Assembly (NCBI GenBank): GCA_035995165.1
Contig: DASYKU010000061.1
Coordinates: 1-59,911 of the forward strand
Length of the DNA: 59,911 nucleotides
Source: Mycobacteriales bacterium
GTDB lineage: Bacteria > Actinomycetota > Actinomycetes > Mycobacteriales > CADCTP01
Reading direction: 5' to 3'
The notes beneath the pieces were generated by a model. That model was given only the letters and a program-made list of their open reading frames with translations. It did no database searches and was not told the DNA's origin. Each line of letters starts with the position of its first letter. The first letter of the stretch is position 1. A program made the position numbers and the translations under genes. Positions 15,910 through 23,575 of the stretch are shown in pieces.

Positions 15910-16829
15910 AACGAGCGCATGTCGGTCGGGGAGAAACGCGGCCCGTAGCGCGGCTTGCCGACCCCGGACAGCTCGATCAGCCGGACCACCCGGTGCCGGT
16001 GCGGCGCGTACTCGGCCAGCAGCGCCAGCATCCCGTCGTCGTCGACCCGCCGCCCGATGAGGAAGTGCCCGACCAGGCCGGGGATGTGGAAGTCGCCGAC
16101 CGAGACCGCGTCGGCGTCGCCGAGGGCCCGCTGGGCCGTCTCCGCGGCCGTCCAGACCCCGATGCCCGGCACCACCCGCAGCCGCGCCAGCGCCTGGGCC
16201 GGCGACAGCGAGCAGCACTCCTCCAGCCGGGCCGCCACCGTCGCCGCGGCCCGGATCGCCCGCTGCCGCCTGCCGTCCACCCCGGCCCGGTGCCAGTCCC
16301 AGGTCGGCACGGTCAGCAGCACGGCCGGCGGCGGCGGCACCCGCAGCCCGGCCGGCGCCGGCCCCGGGGCGGCGCCGCCGTACCGCTGGAGCAGGAACGA
16401 CCAGGCCTGGTGGGCCTGCGTGCCGGTGACCTTCTGCTCCAGGATCGCCGGGATCATCGAGTCCAGCACCAGCCCGGTCCGCGGCACCCGGATCCCCGGG
16501 TGCCGGCGGTGCACGTCGGTCAGCACCGGGTGCCGGGGGTCGAAGCCGTCCAGCGAGTCCCGGGCGCCGAGCAGGTCCGGCACCGACTCGACGGTCCAGG
16601 CCGCCCCGGGGCCCCAGGCCGTCGCCTCGACCTCGTCCCGGCCGACCTGCCGCAGCGCCAGCGTCGCCGGACCGGCAGGGGTCAGAGCGGCCCGCCAGAA
16701 CACCCCGTCCAGCACCCGGTGGGCCCGGTCGCTGCGGCCGCGCAGCAGCGGGCGCAGGGTGCCGCGCACGTCGACCGGCCGGCCCGCCCGCCAGACGGTG
16801 GACGCGGTGTCCAGGGCGGCCGCGGTCAT
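15906..16829 (-). CDS. DNA-3-methyladenine glycosylase II-like (HhH-GPD superfamily)
   Basis: A 307-residue base-excision repair glycosylase. The helix-hairpin-helix is LRVVPGIGVWTAAETAQRAL, followed after a short interval by the catalytic-type Asp in VSVGDFHIPG; upstream, MIPAILEQKVTGTQAHQAW is the matching first half of the HhH-GPD core. The domain arrangement is that of AlkA-type enzymes that remove alkylated purines. Its ATG overlaps the manB stop, so it is the last gene of the leftward cell-envelope operon. Confidence 0.85.
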   Translation of the reverse strand: MTAAALDTASTVWRAGRPVDVRGTLRPLLRGRSDRAHRVLDGVFWRAALTPAGPATLALRQVGRDEVEATAWGPGAAWTVESVPDLLGARDSLDGFDPRHPVLTDVHRRHPGIRVPRTGLVLDSMIPAILEQKVTGTQAHQAWSFLLQRYGGAAPGPAPAGLRVPPPPAVLLTVPTWDWHRAGVDGRRQRAIRAAATVAARLEECCSLSPAQALARLRVVPGIGVWTAAETAQRALGDADAVSVGDFHIPGLVGHFLIGRRVDDDGMLALLAEYAPHRHRVVRLIELSGVGKPRYGPRFSPTDMRSF

Positions 16830-17875
16830 GCGTCGGAGGAGAACCGTACGGCGGTGTCCCAGAGCCGCACGCCCGGCCAGACCCGGGCCCCGGCCCGCAG
16901 CTCGTTGCGGGCGCCGAGCACGACACCGTCGCCGAGGACCGCGTCCTCGACCACGCAGCCGGGCCCGACCTGGACCCCGCGGCCGAGCACCGAGCGCACC
17001 ACGGTCGCGTCCTCGGCCACCCGGGCGCCGTCGAAGAGCACGGCCGCGTCCAGCTTCGCCCCGGCGCCGACCACGCAGCCGGCCCCGACGGTCGACCCGC
17101 CGGTCAGCCGCGCGTCCGCGGCGACGGTCGCGCCGGACAGGACCAGCGCGTCCCCGGGCCGGCCCGGCAGGGCCTCGGTCGGCGCCACCCCCAGCACGAG
17201 ATCCGCGCTGCCCCGCACGAACGTCGCCGGCGTCCCCAGGTCCAGCCAGTACGTCGAGTCGACGTAGCCGAGCACGACCGCGCCCGCGGCCAGCAGCCCC
17301 GGGAACGTCTCCCGCTCGACCGAGACCGGCCGCCCGGCCGGGATCGTCTCCAGCACCGAGCGGCGGAAGACGTAGCAGCCGGCGTTGACCTGGTCGGTGA
17401 CCGGGTCGGGCGACTTCTCCAGGAACGCCTGCACCCGGCCGTCCGCGTCGGTCGGCACCGAGCCGAACGCGCGCGGGTCCTCGACCCGGGTCAGGTGCAG
17501 GGTCACGTCGGCGTTGCCGGCCCGGTGGGTCTCGATCAGCTTGGGCAGGTCGACCCCGGACAGCACGTCGCCGTTGAAGACGAGGACGTCCTCGGACCGG
17601 ATCCGGTCCAGCACGTTGCGGATCCCGCCACCGGTGCCGAGCGGCGTCTCCTCGGTCACGTACTCCAGCTCCAGCCCGAGGTCGGCCCCGGTGCCGAAGT
17701 GGGCCGCGAACACCTCGGCCTGGTACGACGTGGACAGCACCACCCGGCGTACTCCGGCCGCCTTGACCCGGCTGAACAGGTGGCTGAGGAACGGCACCCC
17801 GGCCGTCGGCAGCATCGGCTTGGGTGTGCTCAGCGTCAACGGGCGCAGGCGGGTGCCCATGCCTCCGACCAGCAC
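16826..17875 (-). CDS. manB: Mannose-1-phosphate guanylyltransferase (ManB/RmlA-like NDP-sugar synthase)
   Basis: About 349 residues. The N-terminal nucleotidyltransferase opens VLVGGMGTRLRPLTLSTPKP, with the G-x-G-T-R-L-x-P-L-T signature and the PKP lysine; the C-terminal third has left-handed beta-helix hexapeptide-like repeats (VGAGCVVGAGAKLDAAV). It lies next to wbbL as in M. tuberculosis (Rv3264c-Rv3265c), favouring GDP-mannose synthesis. The start is uncertain: the codons before VLVGG (GTC ATC GAC GCG ATA) contain no ATG/GTG/TTG, so GTG 17875 is used although GGGAGGG (17897-17891) lies 15 bases upstream. TACCCT at 17926-17921 may be its own -10. Confidence 0.85.
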   Translation of the reverse strand: MLVGGMGTRLRPLTLSTPKPMLPTAGVPFLSHLFSRVKAAGVRRVVLSTSYQAEVFAAHFGTGADLGLELEYVTEETPLGTGGGIRNVLDRIRSEDVLVFNGDVLSGVDLPKLIETHRAGNADVTLHLTRVEDPRAFGSVPTDADGRVQAFLEKSPDPVTDQVNAGCYVFRRSVLETIPAGRPVSVERETFPGLLAAGAVVLGYVDSTYWLDLGTPATFVRGSADLVLGVAPTEALPGRPGDALVLSGATVAADARLTGGSTVGAGCVVGAGAKLDAAVLFDGARVAEDATVVRSVLGRGVQVGPGCVVEDAVLGDGVVLGARNELRAGARVWPGVRLWDTAVRFSSDA

Positions 17876-17920
17876 TATCGCGTCGATGACCCCTCCCGAA
17901 GAGCGTCGTTCGATATACGC

Positions 17921-17926
17921 AGGGTA
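17921..17926 (-). promoter_or_regulatory. -10 element (TACCCT) upstream of manB
   Basis: TACCCT on the minus strand lies just after the wbbL stop and about 46 bases before the chosen manB start, with a Shine-Dalgarno in between. The same hexamer precedes several other genes in this window. Confidence 0.35.
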
Positions 17927-17933
17927 GTGGAAA

Positions 17934-18818
17934 TCAGCGGGTGTGGCCGGTCGGCTTGGCGCCGGCGGCGACCGCGGGCACCCGGCGGGCCAGCGCGGCC
18001 CGGGCGGCGAGACCGACCCGGAGCACGACGCGGACCGGCAGCCAGCGCGGCCCGGCGTACCGGCGGGAGAGGTAGCGCCAGGCGCTGGCATGGTGCGCGT
18101 CGGCCATCGGGCGCGGGTCCTTGGACGTGGACGCGGCGCCCTCGTGGGTGACGACCGCGGTCGGCACGTACACGTTCTGCCAGCCGGCCCGGCCGATCCG
18201 CTCGCACAGGTCGAGGTCCTCGAAGTACATGAAGTACGCCGGGTCGAAGCCGCCGACGGCGTCGAACGCCTCGCGCCGGATCAGCATGCAGGACCCGGAC
18301 AGCCAGCCCGCCAGCCGCTCGACCGGCGTCCCGCGCTCCCGGCGGTAGGCCGCGGTCCACGGGTTCGACGGCCACCACCAGCCGCAGAGCGCGTGCCCGA
18401 CGCCGCGGCCGAGCGAGGGCAGCTCGCGGGCGGAGGGGTAGAGCGTGCCGTCCGGGGACAGGATCTCCGGACCCAGTACGCCGGCCGCGGGCCAGCGCTC
18501 GACCGCCTCCAGCAGGGTGTCCAGCGCGCCCGGCTCCCAGCGCAGGTCCGGGTTGGCGACCACGACCCAGTCCCCCGGCGCCTTGGGCACGCCCACGTTG
18601 GCGGCCCGGCCGTAGCCGAGGTTGCCGCCGGTGCGCAGCAGGTCGACGCCGGGACGCTCGGCCGCCCGCTCCGGGGCACCGTCGGTGGAGCCGTTGTCGG
18701 CCAGGACGACCGCGGCGGTCCGGGTGGTCGCCTTCTCCAGCGTGTCCAGGAACCCGTCCAGCGTGTGGCCGGGCGAGTACGTCACCACGACGACCCCGAC
18801 GGGGTCAGCAGGGCTCAC
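17934..18818 (-). CDS. wbbL: WbbL-type rhamnosyltransferase (GT2)
   Basis: A 294-residue GT2 enzyme closely patterned on mycobacterial WbbL1, the transferase that adds L-rhamnose to GlcNAc-PP-decaprenol to make the linker between peptidoglycan and the wall polysaccharide. Seen: VVVVTYSPG at the start, LADNGSTDG, VVVANPDLRWEPGA (DxD-like), GWLSGSCMLIRREAFDAVGGFD and FMYFEDLDLCERIG. The GTG at 18818 overlaps the stop of the upstream glycosyltransferase (GTGA). Adjacent manB reproduces the mycobacterial gene pair. The exact acceptor in this organism is inferred. Confidence 0.9.
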   Translation of the reverse strand: MSPADPVGVVVVTYSPGHTLDGFLDTLEKATTRTAAVVLADNGSTDGAPERAAERPGVDLLRTGGNLGYGRAANVGVPKAPGDWVVVANPDLRWEPGALDTLLEAVERWPAAGVLGPEILSPDGTLYPSARELPSLGRGVGHALCGWWWPSNPWTAAYRRERGTPVERLAGWLSGSCMLIRREAFDAVGGFDPAYFMYFEDLDLCERIGRAGWQNVYVPTAVVTHEGAASTSKDPRPMADAHHASAWRYLSRRYAGPRWLPVRVVLRVGLAARAALARRVPAVAAGAKPTGHTR

Positions 18819-19951
18819 AGGCCGGCGGCGCGGGCGTACGCGGCGAGGTGCGCCTCCGCGCTGGCGGCCCAGGTGAACTCGCCGGCCCGGGCCACCGCCG
18901 CCTCGCCGAGGCGGGCGCGACGGCCGGGATCGTCCAGCAGCGCCGCCAGCGACGTCGCGATCGAGTCCGGGTCGCCCTCGGTGTAGGCCACCGCGTCGCC
19001 GCCGACCTCCGGCAGCGACAGCCGCTGCGTGGTCAGCACCGCGGCCCCGCAGGCCATCGCCTCCAGCACCGGCAGCCCGAAGCCCTCGCCGTGCGACGGG
19101 TAGGCCACGATCGTGGCGCCGCCGAGGAAGCCGCGCAGGTCGGAGAACTTCAGGTAGCCCGGCCGCAGCACCCGCAGGTTGCTCGGCACCTCGGTGACGG
19201 CCTGGTCGATCTCCTCGTCCCAGCCCGACCCGCCGGCCAGCACCAGCGCCAGCGGCTCGGCCCGGTGCCGGACGGCCTCGACCCAGCCGCGGATCAGCGA
19301 GGGCACGTTCTTGCGCGGCTCCAGCGTCCCCAGGAAGGCGATGTACGGCGTCCCGCGCAGCCCCAGCCGGGTCTGCACGATCTGCCGCTCGGCGTCGCTG
19401 GGCACGTGGAACATGTGCTGGTCGACACCGTGGTACGCGACGTCGAGCTTGGTCGGGTCCGCGTCCAGCACCCGGATCAGCTCGTCCCGGGTCGCCTTGG
19501 ACGGGACCACGCAGCGGGCCGCCCGGTGCAGCGCGGTCTTGATCGCGGACCGGAAGAACGGCCCCTTGATCGACGTGTGCACGTCGGGCTGGGTGAAGAA
19601 GGTCGCGTCGTGGATGGTCACCACGACCGGCTTCCCGGCCCGCAGCGGCATCGTGTAGTGCGGCGAGTGCAGCACGTCCGCGTTCACCTGCTGCACGATC
19701 AGCGGTAACCCGGTTTGCTCCCAGGCCAGCCGGGCCGGCCGGTGCGCGACGGCGGCCGGGCCGGGCACGATCGTGGCGTGCGGCGCCATCCGGCCGAACC
19801 GTTCACCGTCGGACCGCTGACAGGCGACGGCGAAGTCGGCATCGACGGCGCCGAGCGCCGAGATGAGTCCGTCGACGTACCGTCCCACTCCACCGCGATC
19901 GGCGGGGACGGCGGTCGCATCGACGAGCACGCGGGGCGCGCGTCCTGACAC
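18815..19951 (-). CDS. GT4 glycosyltransferase (mannosyltransferase-like)
   Basis: About 378 residues with two Rossmann halves. The donor-site signature is EGFGLPVLEAMACGAAVLT, preceded by FLGTLEPRKNVPSLIRG, the usual GT-B GT4 markers; VDATAVPADRGGVGRYV starts the acceptor domain. The start GTG 19951 is preferred over the longer frame to 20056 because CAGGAGCC lies at good spacing before it and the extra 35 residues are basic and non-conserved-looking. Coupled to wbbL downstream. Likely adds a sugar (often mannose) to a lipid-linked envelope glycan. Confidence 0.85.
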   Translation of the reverse strand: MSGRAPRVLVDATAVPADRGGVGRYVDGLISALGAVDADFAVACQRSDGERFGRMAPHATIVPGPAAVAHRPARLAWEQTGLPLIVQQVNADVLHSPHYTMPLRAGKPVVVTIHDATFFTQPDVHTSIKGPFFRSAIKTALHRAARCVVPSKATRDELIRVLDADPTKLDVAYHGVDQHMFHVPSDAERQIVQTRLGLRGTPYIAFLGTLEPRKNVPSLIRGWVEAVRHRAEPLALVLAGGSGWDEEIDQAVTEVPSNLRVLRPGYLKFSDLRGFLGGATIVAYPSHGEGFGLPVLEAMACGAAVLTTQRLSLPEVGGDAVAYTEGDPDSIATSLAALLDDPGRRARLGEAAVARAGEFTWAASAEAHLAAYARAAGL

Positions 19952-20065
19952 GAATCGGCTCCTGCGGTCTGCTCGGCGGTGGTGCGTCTTACCGACGGGT
20001 ACCCGAGGGTTCCCGTCGCCGGATAGCGTACGCCCGCTGACGCCACTGTCCGTCACGACGGGCCC

Positions 20066-21172
20066 TCATGTCCCCAGGGTGGAGTAGAGCTGCCACAGCT
20101 CGTCAGCAGCGGCCGACCAGGAGTAGCGGGCGGCCCGTTCCCGGCCGGCCGCGGCCCGGGCTGTGCGCACGGCCGGGTCGGCGGCCTCGGCCAGCGCCCG
20201 GGCCAGCGCCGGCGGATCGTCCCGGGGCACCACCGCGACCGCCGTACCCCCCACCTCGACCAGGGCCGGAGCGTCCGAGACGACCACCGGGACGCCGGCC
20301 GCCATCGCCTCCAGGGCCGGCAGGCCGAAGCCCTCGGCCCGGCTCGGCGAGGCCAGCGCGGCCGCCCGGTGCAGCACCACGGCCAGGTCGGCGTCCGGGA
20401 TCCGGCCCAGCACCCGGACCCGGCCCTCGGCCAGCCCCAGGTCGCGGCTCATCGCGAGCGGGTCGATGCCGCCCCAGCCGGGCTGGCCGACCAGCAGCAG
20501 CGGCAGGTCCGGCGCGGCCGGATCGGCCAGCGCGGCCAGCAGCGTGTCCAGGCCCTTGCGCGGCTCCAGCGTGGCCAGGCTGAGCAGGTACGCGTCCGGC
20601 AGGCGCAGCCGCTCGGCCCGGTCCGCCGCGTCCGGCGGCGGCGTGACCAGCGCGTCCGGGACGCCTTCGCCGATCACCACGATCCGGTCCGCCCGCAGCC
20701 CGTTCACGTACGCGGCCAGCTCGGTGGCCACCGCGTTGGTCGGCACCACGATCCGGTCGGCGTGCCGGGCGGCCAGGCCGATCGCGGTCCGGTGCCAGGC
20801 CACCCCGCGCGGGGTGAGCGTGCCCGGGTGGGTCCAGGGGACCGCGTCGTGCACGGTCACCACCAGCGGGGTCCGGCGCCGGGGCGGGGCCAGCGGGGTC
20901 GGCGCGTGCACCAGGTCGGCCTTCGGCAGGCCCGGCCCGGTGCCGCGTTCCCAGGCCGCGACCAGGCCGCGGCGGGGCAGCGGCAGCCGGCGCGGGCCGG
21001 CCACCCCCGGGATCCGGGCGGCGTCGCGGTCCCGGTGCCAGGCCGACCAGCCGGTGACGGTCGAGCCCGCGGGCGCGGTCGCGGCGAGCGCCGCGGCCAG
21101 CTCCCGCGCGTACCGGCCCGTGCCGCCGGGGACCGGCGCCAGAACCTGCTCGACCAGCACAGCGACCCGCAC
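20066..21172 (-). CDS. GT4 glycosyltransferase
   Basis: A 368-residue GT-B enzyme: VPGGTGRYARELAAAL at the N-terminus, LLSLATLEPRKGLDTLLAAL and AEGFGLPALEAMAAGVPVVVSD in the donor domain. It is related in plan to the next gene (18815-19951), and the two may act in sequence on the same lipid-linked glycan. The GTG at 21172 has no Shine-Dalgarno; TAGGGT on the minus strand (21186-21181) lies eight bases upstream, so the transcript may be leaderless. It is the first gene of the leftward operon that ends with the DNA glycosylase. Confidence 0.85.
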   Translation of the reverse strand: MRVAVLVEQVLAPVPGGTGRYARELAAALAATAPAGSTVTGWSAWHRDRDAARIPGVAGPRRLPLPRRGLVAAWERGTGPGLPKADLVHAPTPLAPPRRRTPLVVTVHDAVPWTHPGTLTPRGVAWHRTAIGLAARHADRIVVPTNAVATELAAYVNGLRADRIVVIGEGVPDALVTPPPDAADRAERLRLPDAYLLSLATLEPRKGLDTLLAALADPAAPDLPLLLVGQPGWGGIDPLAMSRDLGLAEGRVRVLGRIPDADLAVVLHRAAALASPSRAEGFGLPALEAMAAGVPVVVSDAPALVEVGGTAVAVVPRDDPPALARALAEAADPAVRTARAAAGRERAARYSWSAAADELWQLYSTLGT

Positions 21173-21180
21173 GGGGCCGG

Positions 21181-21186
21181 ACCCTA
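21181..21186 (-). promoter_or_regulatory. -10 element (TAGGGT) for leaderless GT4 gene
   Basis: TAGGGT on the minus strand, eight bases from the GTG at 21172, with no ribosome-binding site between; fits a leaderless start. Confidence 0.45.
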
Positions 21187-21266
21187 CCGGGCAAAGACTT
21201 CATGGGATTGATCACGGGCGGTGTACGGCCTGCGGCCGAACGGGGGTCACGGGCCCTCGGGGCCGA

Positions 21267-21272
21267 TATCGT
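21267..21272 (+). promoter_or_regulatory. -10 element (TATCGT) for leaderless flippase-like gene
   Basis: TATCGT lies seven bases before the ATG at 21280 and decides that start over in-frame upstream codons from 21202. Confidence 0.45.
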
Positions 21273-21279
21273 CCCGGCC

Positions 21280-22233
21280 ATGCTGCGGGTCGCCCGGGCG
21301 GTCGTCACCGTCGCCGTCCTGGCCGCGCTGGCGTACGCGCTGGCCACCCGCTGGGACGAGGTCCGCGGGCAGCTCGGCCAGGTCTCGCCGGCCGCGATCG
21401 CCGGCGCCCTGGCGTACGCGCTGCTGGCGCTGCTCGCGAGCATGCTGGCCTGGCGGGCGCTGCTGGCCGACCTGGGCAGCCCGCTGCCGGTCGCGGCGGC
21501 GACCCGGGTGCTGTTCCTCGGCCAGCTGGCCAAGTACCTGCCCGGCTCCAGCGTCTGGGCGATGGTCGCGCAGACCGAGCTGGCCCGGGACTTCGGCGTG
21601 CCGCGGCGGCGGGCGGCGGCGGCCGCGCTCGTGCTCAACCTGGTCACGCTCGGGGTCGGCATCCTGGTCGCGCTGCTGGCGCTGCCCCGGCTGCTGTCCG
21701 ACGACGCGCCGGGATGGCTGCACTGGAGCCCGCTGCTGCTGCCGGTGGGGCTGGCCTGCCTGGCCCCGCCGGTGCTCAGCCGGGTCTGCGACCTGCTGTT
21801 CCGGGCGCTGCGGCGGCCGCCGCTGGACGTCCGGTTCTCCTGGCGCGGGATCGGGACGGCCGTGCTCGCGCTGCTGGGCACCTGGCTCGCGTACGGGCTG
21901 CAGGTGACGTTGCTGGGCTGGAGCCTCGGCGCCGACCCGGCGAGCCTGCTGGTGCCGGCCACCGGGGCGTTCGCCGCGGCCTGGTGCGCCGGCTTCCTGG
22001 TCGTGGTGGTGCCGACCGGGGCGGGCACCCGGGAGGCCGTGCTGACCGTGGCGCTGGCGGCCCAGCTGCCGGGCGGGTCGGCCGCCGCGCTCACGATCGC
22101 GGTGGTCTCCCGGCTGCTGCTCACCGTCGCCGACGTGCTCGCCGCCCTGGCCGGGATGGCGATGGGCCGGCGGCGGGCTCCGGGGGTGGCGCCCGCCGCC
22201 GACGACACTCAGCCCGCGCGCAGCCTGAAGTAG
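21280..22233 (+). CDS. Flippase-like integral membrane protein (LPG synthase TM/AglD-like family)
   Basis: About 317 residues with seven to eight hydrophobic segments. It has the family blocks LADLGSPLPVAAATRVLFLGQLAKYLPGS near residue 65 and VPTGAGTREAVLTVAL near residue 245, shared with the lysylphosphatidylglycerol-synthase membrane domain and archaeal AglD C-terminal domain. Such proteins are proposed to move lipid-linked intermediates. A paralogue with the same blocks is encoded at 28392-29462. The ATG at 21280 is preferred to 21202 because a -10 (TATCGT) precedes it directly. Confidence 0.75.
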   Translation: MLRVARAVVTVAVLAALAYALATRWDEVRGQLGQVSPAAIAGALAYALLALLASMLAWRALLADLGSPLPVAAATRVLFLGQLAKYLPGSSVWAMVAQTELARDFGVPRRRAAAAALVLNLVTLGVGILVALLALPRLLSDDAPGWLHWSPLLLPVGLACLAPPVLSRVCDLLFRALRRPPLDVRFSWRGIGTAVLALLGTWLAYGLQVTLLGWSLGADPASLLVPATGAFAAAWCAGFLVVVVPTGAGTREAVLTVALAAQLPGGSAAALTIAVVSRLLLTVADVLAALAGMAMGRRRAPGVAPAADDTQPARSLK

Positions 22234-22310
22234 TTGCTGCGCACGCCGAGCGCGTGCTTCAGGGCCGACCCGCTGACCGCGACCGACTCGGGCTTCCCCG
22301 CGTACCGCAC
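22209..22310 (-). pseudogene. C-terminal remnant resembling a SpoIID/LytB-domain protein
   Basis: On the minus strand an open stretch ending at TGA 22211-22209 reads VRYAGKPESVAVSG, then SALKHALGVRSNYFRLRAG. Codon third positions are nearly all G/C. The ALGVRS-(N/T)(Y/W)F ending resembles the C-terminus of SpoIID/LytB-domain proteins. No start codon or N-terminal domain is present before a TAA near 22365, and the neighbouring glycosyltransferase ends at 22352, so this looks like the tail left by a deletion. It overlaps the end of the convergent flippase-like gene by 25 bases. Similarity is from memory of the family pattern. Confidence 0.4.
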
Positions 22311-22351
22311 ACGGCTACAACTACCGTGCGCGACACACGATAACCAGGGAG

Positions 22352-23554
22352 TTATTTATTTTCGTCCACAATTTTGCGGAGGATGTTGCGGTAGCGCGCC
22401 CCGGCGGCGGCGATGGAGTAGTCCTCGGCGCGGTAGCGGGCGGCCGCGCCGAGCTTGGCCCGGCGGTCCGGGTCGGCCAGCAGCGTGTCCAGGGCCCCGG
22501 CCAGCGCGTCCACGTCGCCGGGCGGCACCAGCAGGCCGCTCTCGCCGTCGACCACGGCCGCGTCGATGCCGGCGATCCGGGAGCCGACCACCGCGCAGCC
22601 CAGCGCCATCGCCTCCATCAGCGAGACCGGCAGGCCGTCCTGGTCGCCGGAGGCGGCCGGGACCGAGGGCACCACCGCGACCTCGCCGGCCGCGTACGAC
22701 CTCGCGAGCTCGGTGCGGGGCAGCGCCCCGCGGAAGGTGACCGGCAGCCCCTCGGCCTGCTTGGTCAGCTGCGCCCGCAGCGGCCCGTCGCCGATGATCT
22801 CCAGGGTCCAGCCCGGGGTCTGCAGCTTCCGCAGCGCCTCCAGCAGGACGGCCACGCCCTTCTTCTCCACCAGCCGGCCGACGAACACGATCCGGCCCGG
22901 GATCTGCTCGACGCCGGCCCCGGCGGCCCGGACCGCATCCACGTCCGCGCCCATCGGCTGCACGAAGGTCGAGCCCGGCGCGGCCCCCTGCGCGACCAGC
23001 CGGTCGGTCATGTCGCTGTTCATCGCGGTCACCGCGCCGGCCCGGGTGAGCACCGCGCGCTTGAGCCGGACGCTGACCGGGTCGGACAACGCGTACACGT
23101 CGCCGCCGAGGGTGGTGACCAGCCACGGGACCTTGCGGGCGGCCAGCAGCGCGGCCACCCCCTGGGGCACGATCCAGTGCACGTGCAGCACGTCCGGCTC
23201 GAACTCGCGCACGGCCCGGCGCAGGGCCCAGGCCTCGGCCAGCACGAACGGCACCACCTGCAGCCAGCGCGACCGCCGGCCGCGCAGGTTCTCCAGGATC
23301 GCGCCGTCGGCCAGGTCCTCCCAGCGGCGCGGGAAGTAGCCGAACCGGCGCACGGTCAGCCCGCCGCGCTCCTCCCGCATCGCCGCGCCCGGCACCCGGG
23401 GCACCAGCACGACCGTGTCGAACTCCTCGGCCTCGGCCTGGGCCAGGTCGCGGACGAACGCCGGGGTGCCGTCGTCGGCGGCCGCCGGGTAGGTCGAGGC
23501 GAGCACCAGCAGCCGGGGACGCCGGCCGGTTGCGGTGGATCCTGGCTTCAACAT
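22352..23554 (-). CDS. GT4 glycosyltransferase
   Basis: A 400-residue GT-B enzyme. N-terminal domain: LLVLASTYPAAADDGTPAFVRDLA and VLHVHWIVPQG; donor domain: IVFVGRLVEKKGVAVLLEAL, LEIIGDGPL and DGLPVSLMEAMALGCAVVGS, the full set of GT4 signatures (WcaL/RfaB-like). The ATG at 23554 has no Shine-Dalgarno; TACTAT on the minus strand, eight bases upstream, suggests a leaderless transcript from a promoter shared with the divergent epimerase gene. The stop is followed by an A/T-rich stretch. Confidence 0.88.
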   Translation of the reverse strand: MLKPGSTATGRRPRLLVLASTYPAAADDGTPAFVRDLAQAEAEEFDTVVLVPRVPGAAMREERGGLTVRRFGYFPRRWEDLADGAILENLRGRRSRWLQVVPFVLAEAWALRRAVREFEPDVLHVHWIVPQGVAALLAARKVPWLVTTLGGDVYALSDPVSVRLKRAVLTRAGAVTAMNSDMTDRLVAQGAAPGSTFVQPMGADVDAVRAAGAGVEQIPGRIVFVGRLVEKKGVAVLLEALRKLQTPGWTLEIIGDGPLRAQLTKQAEGLPVTFRGALPRTELARSYAAGEVAVVPSVPAASGDQDGLPVSLMEAMALGCAVVGSRIAGIDAAVVDGESGLLVPPGDVDALAGALDTLLADPDRRAKLGAAARYRAEDYSIAAAGARYRNILRKIVDENK

Positions 23555-23562
23555 CGGCGCGA

Positions 23563-23569
23563 ATAGTAT
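23563..23569. promoter_or_regulatory. Bidirectional promoter: one ATAGTAT element serves two divergent leaderless genes
   Basis: Only 21 bases separate the ATG at 23554 (minus) from the GTG at 23576 (plus). The single A/T island ATAGTAT gives TAGTAT on the plus strand (six bases before the GTG) and TACTAT on the minus strand (eight bases before the ATG). Neither gene has a ribosome-binding site. Confidence 0.55.
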
Positions 23570-23575
23570 GCGAAG

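Noticed and set aside
22234-22740. 168-codon plus-strand frame after the flippase-like gene
   Set aside because: It runs antisense into the well-supported GT4 gene, has no start signal and is Arg/Pro-rich.
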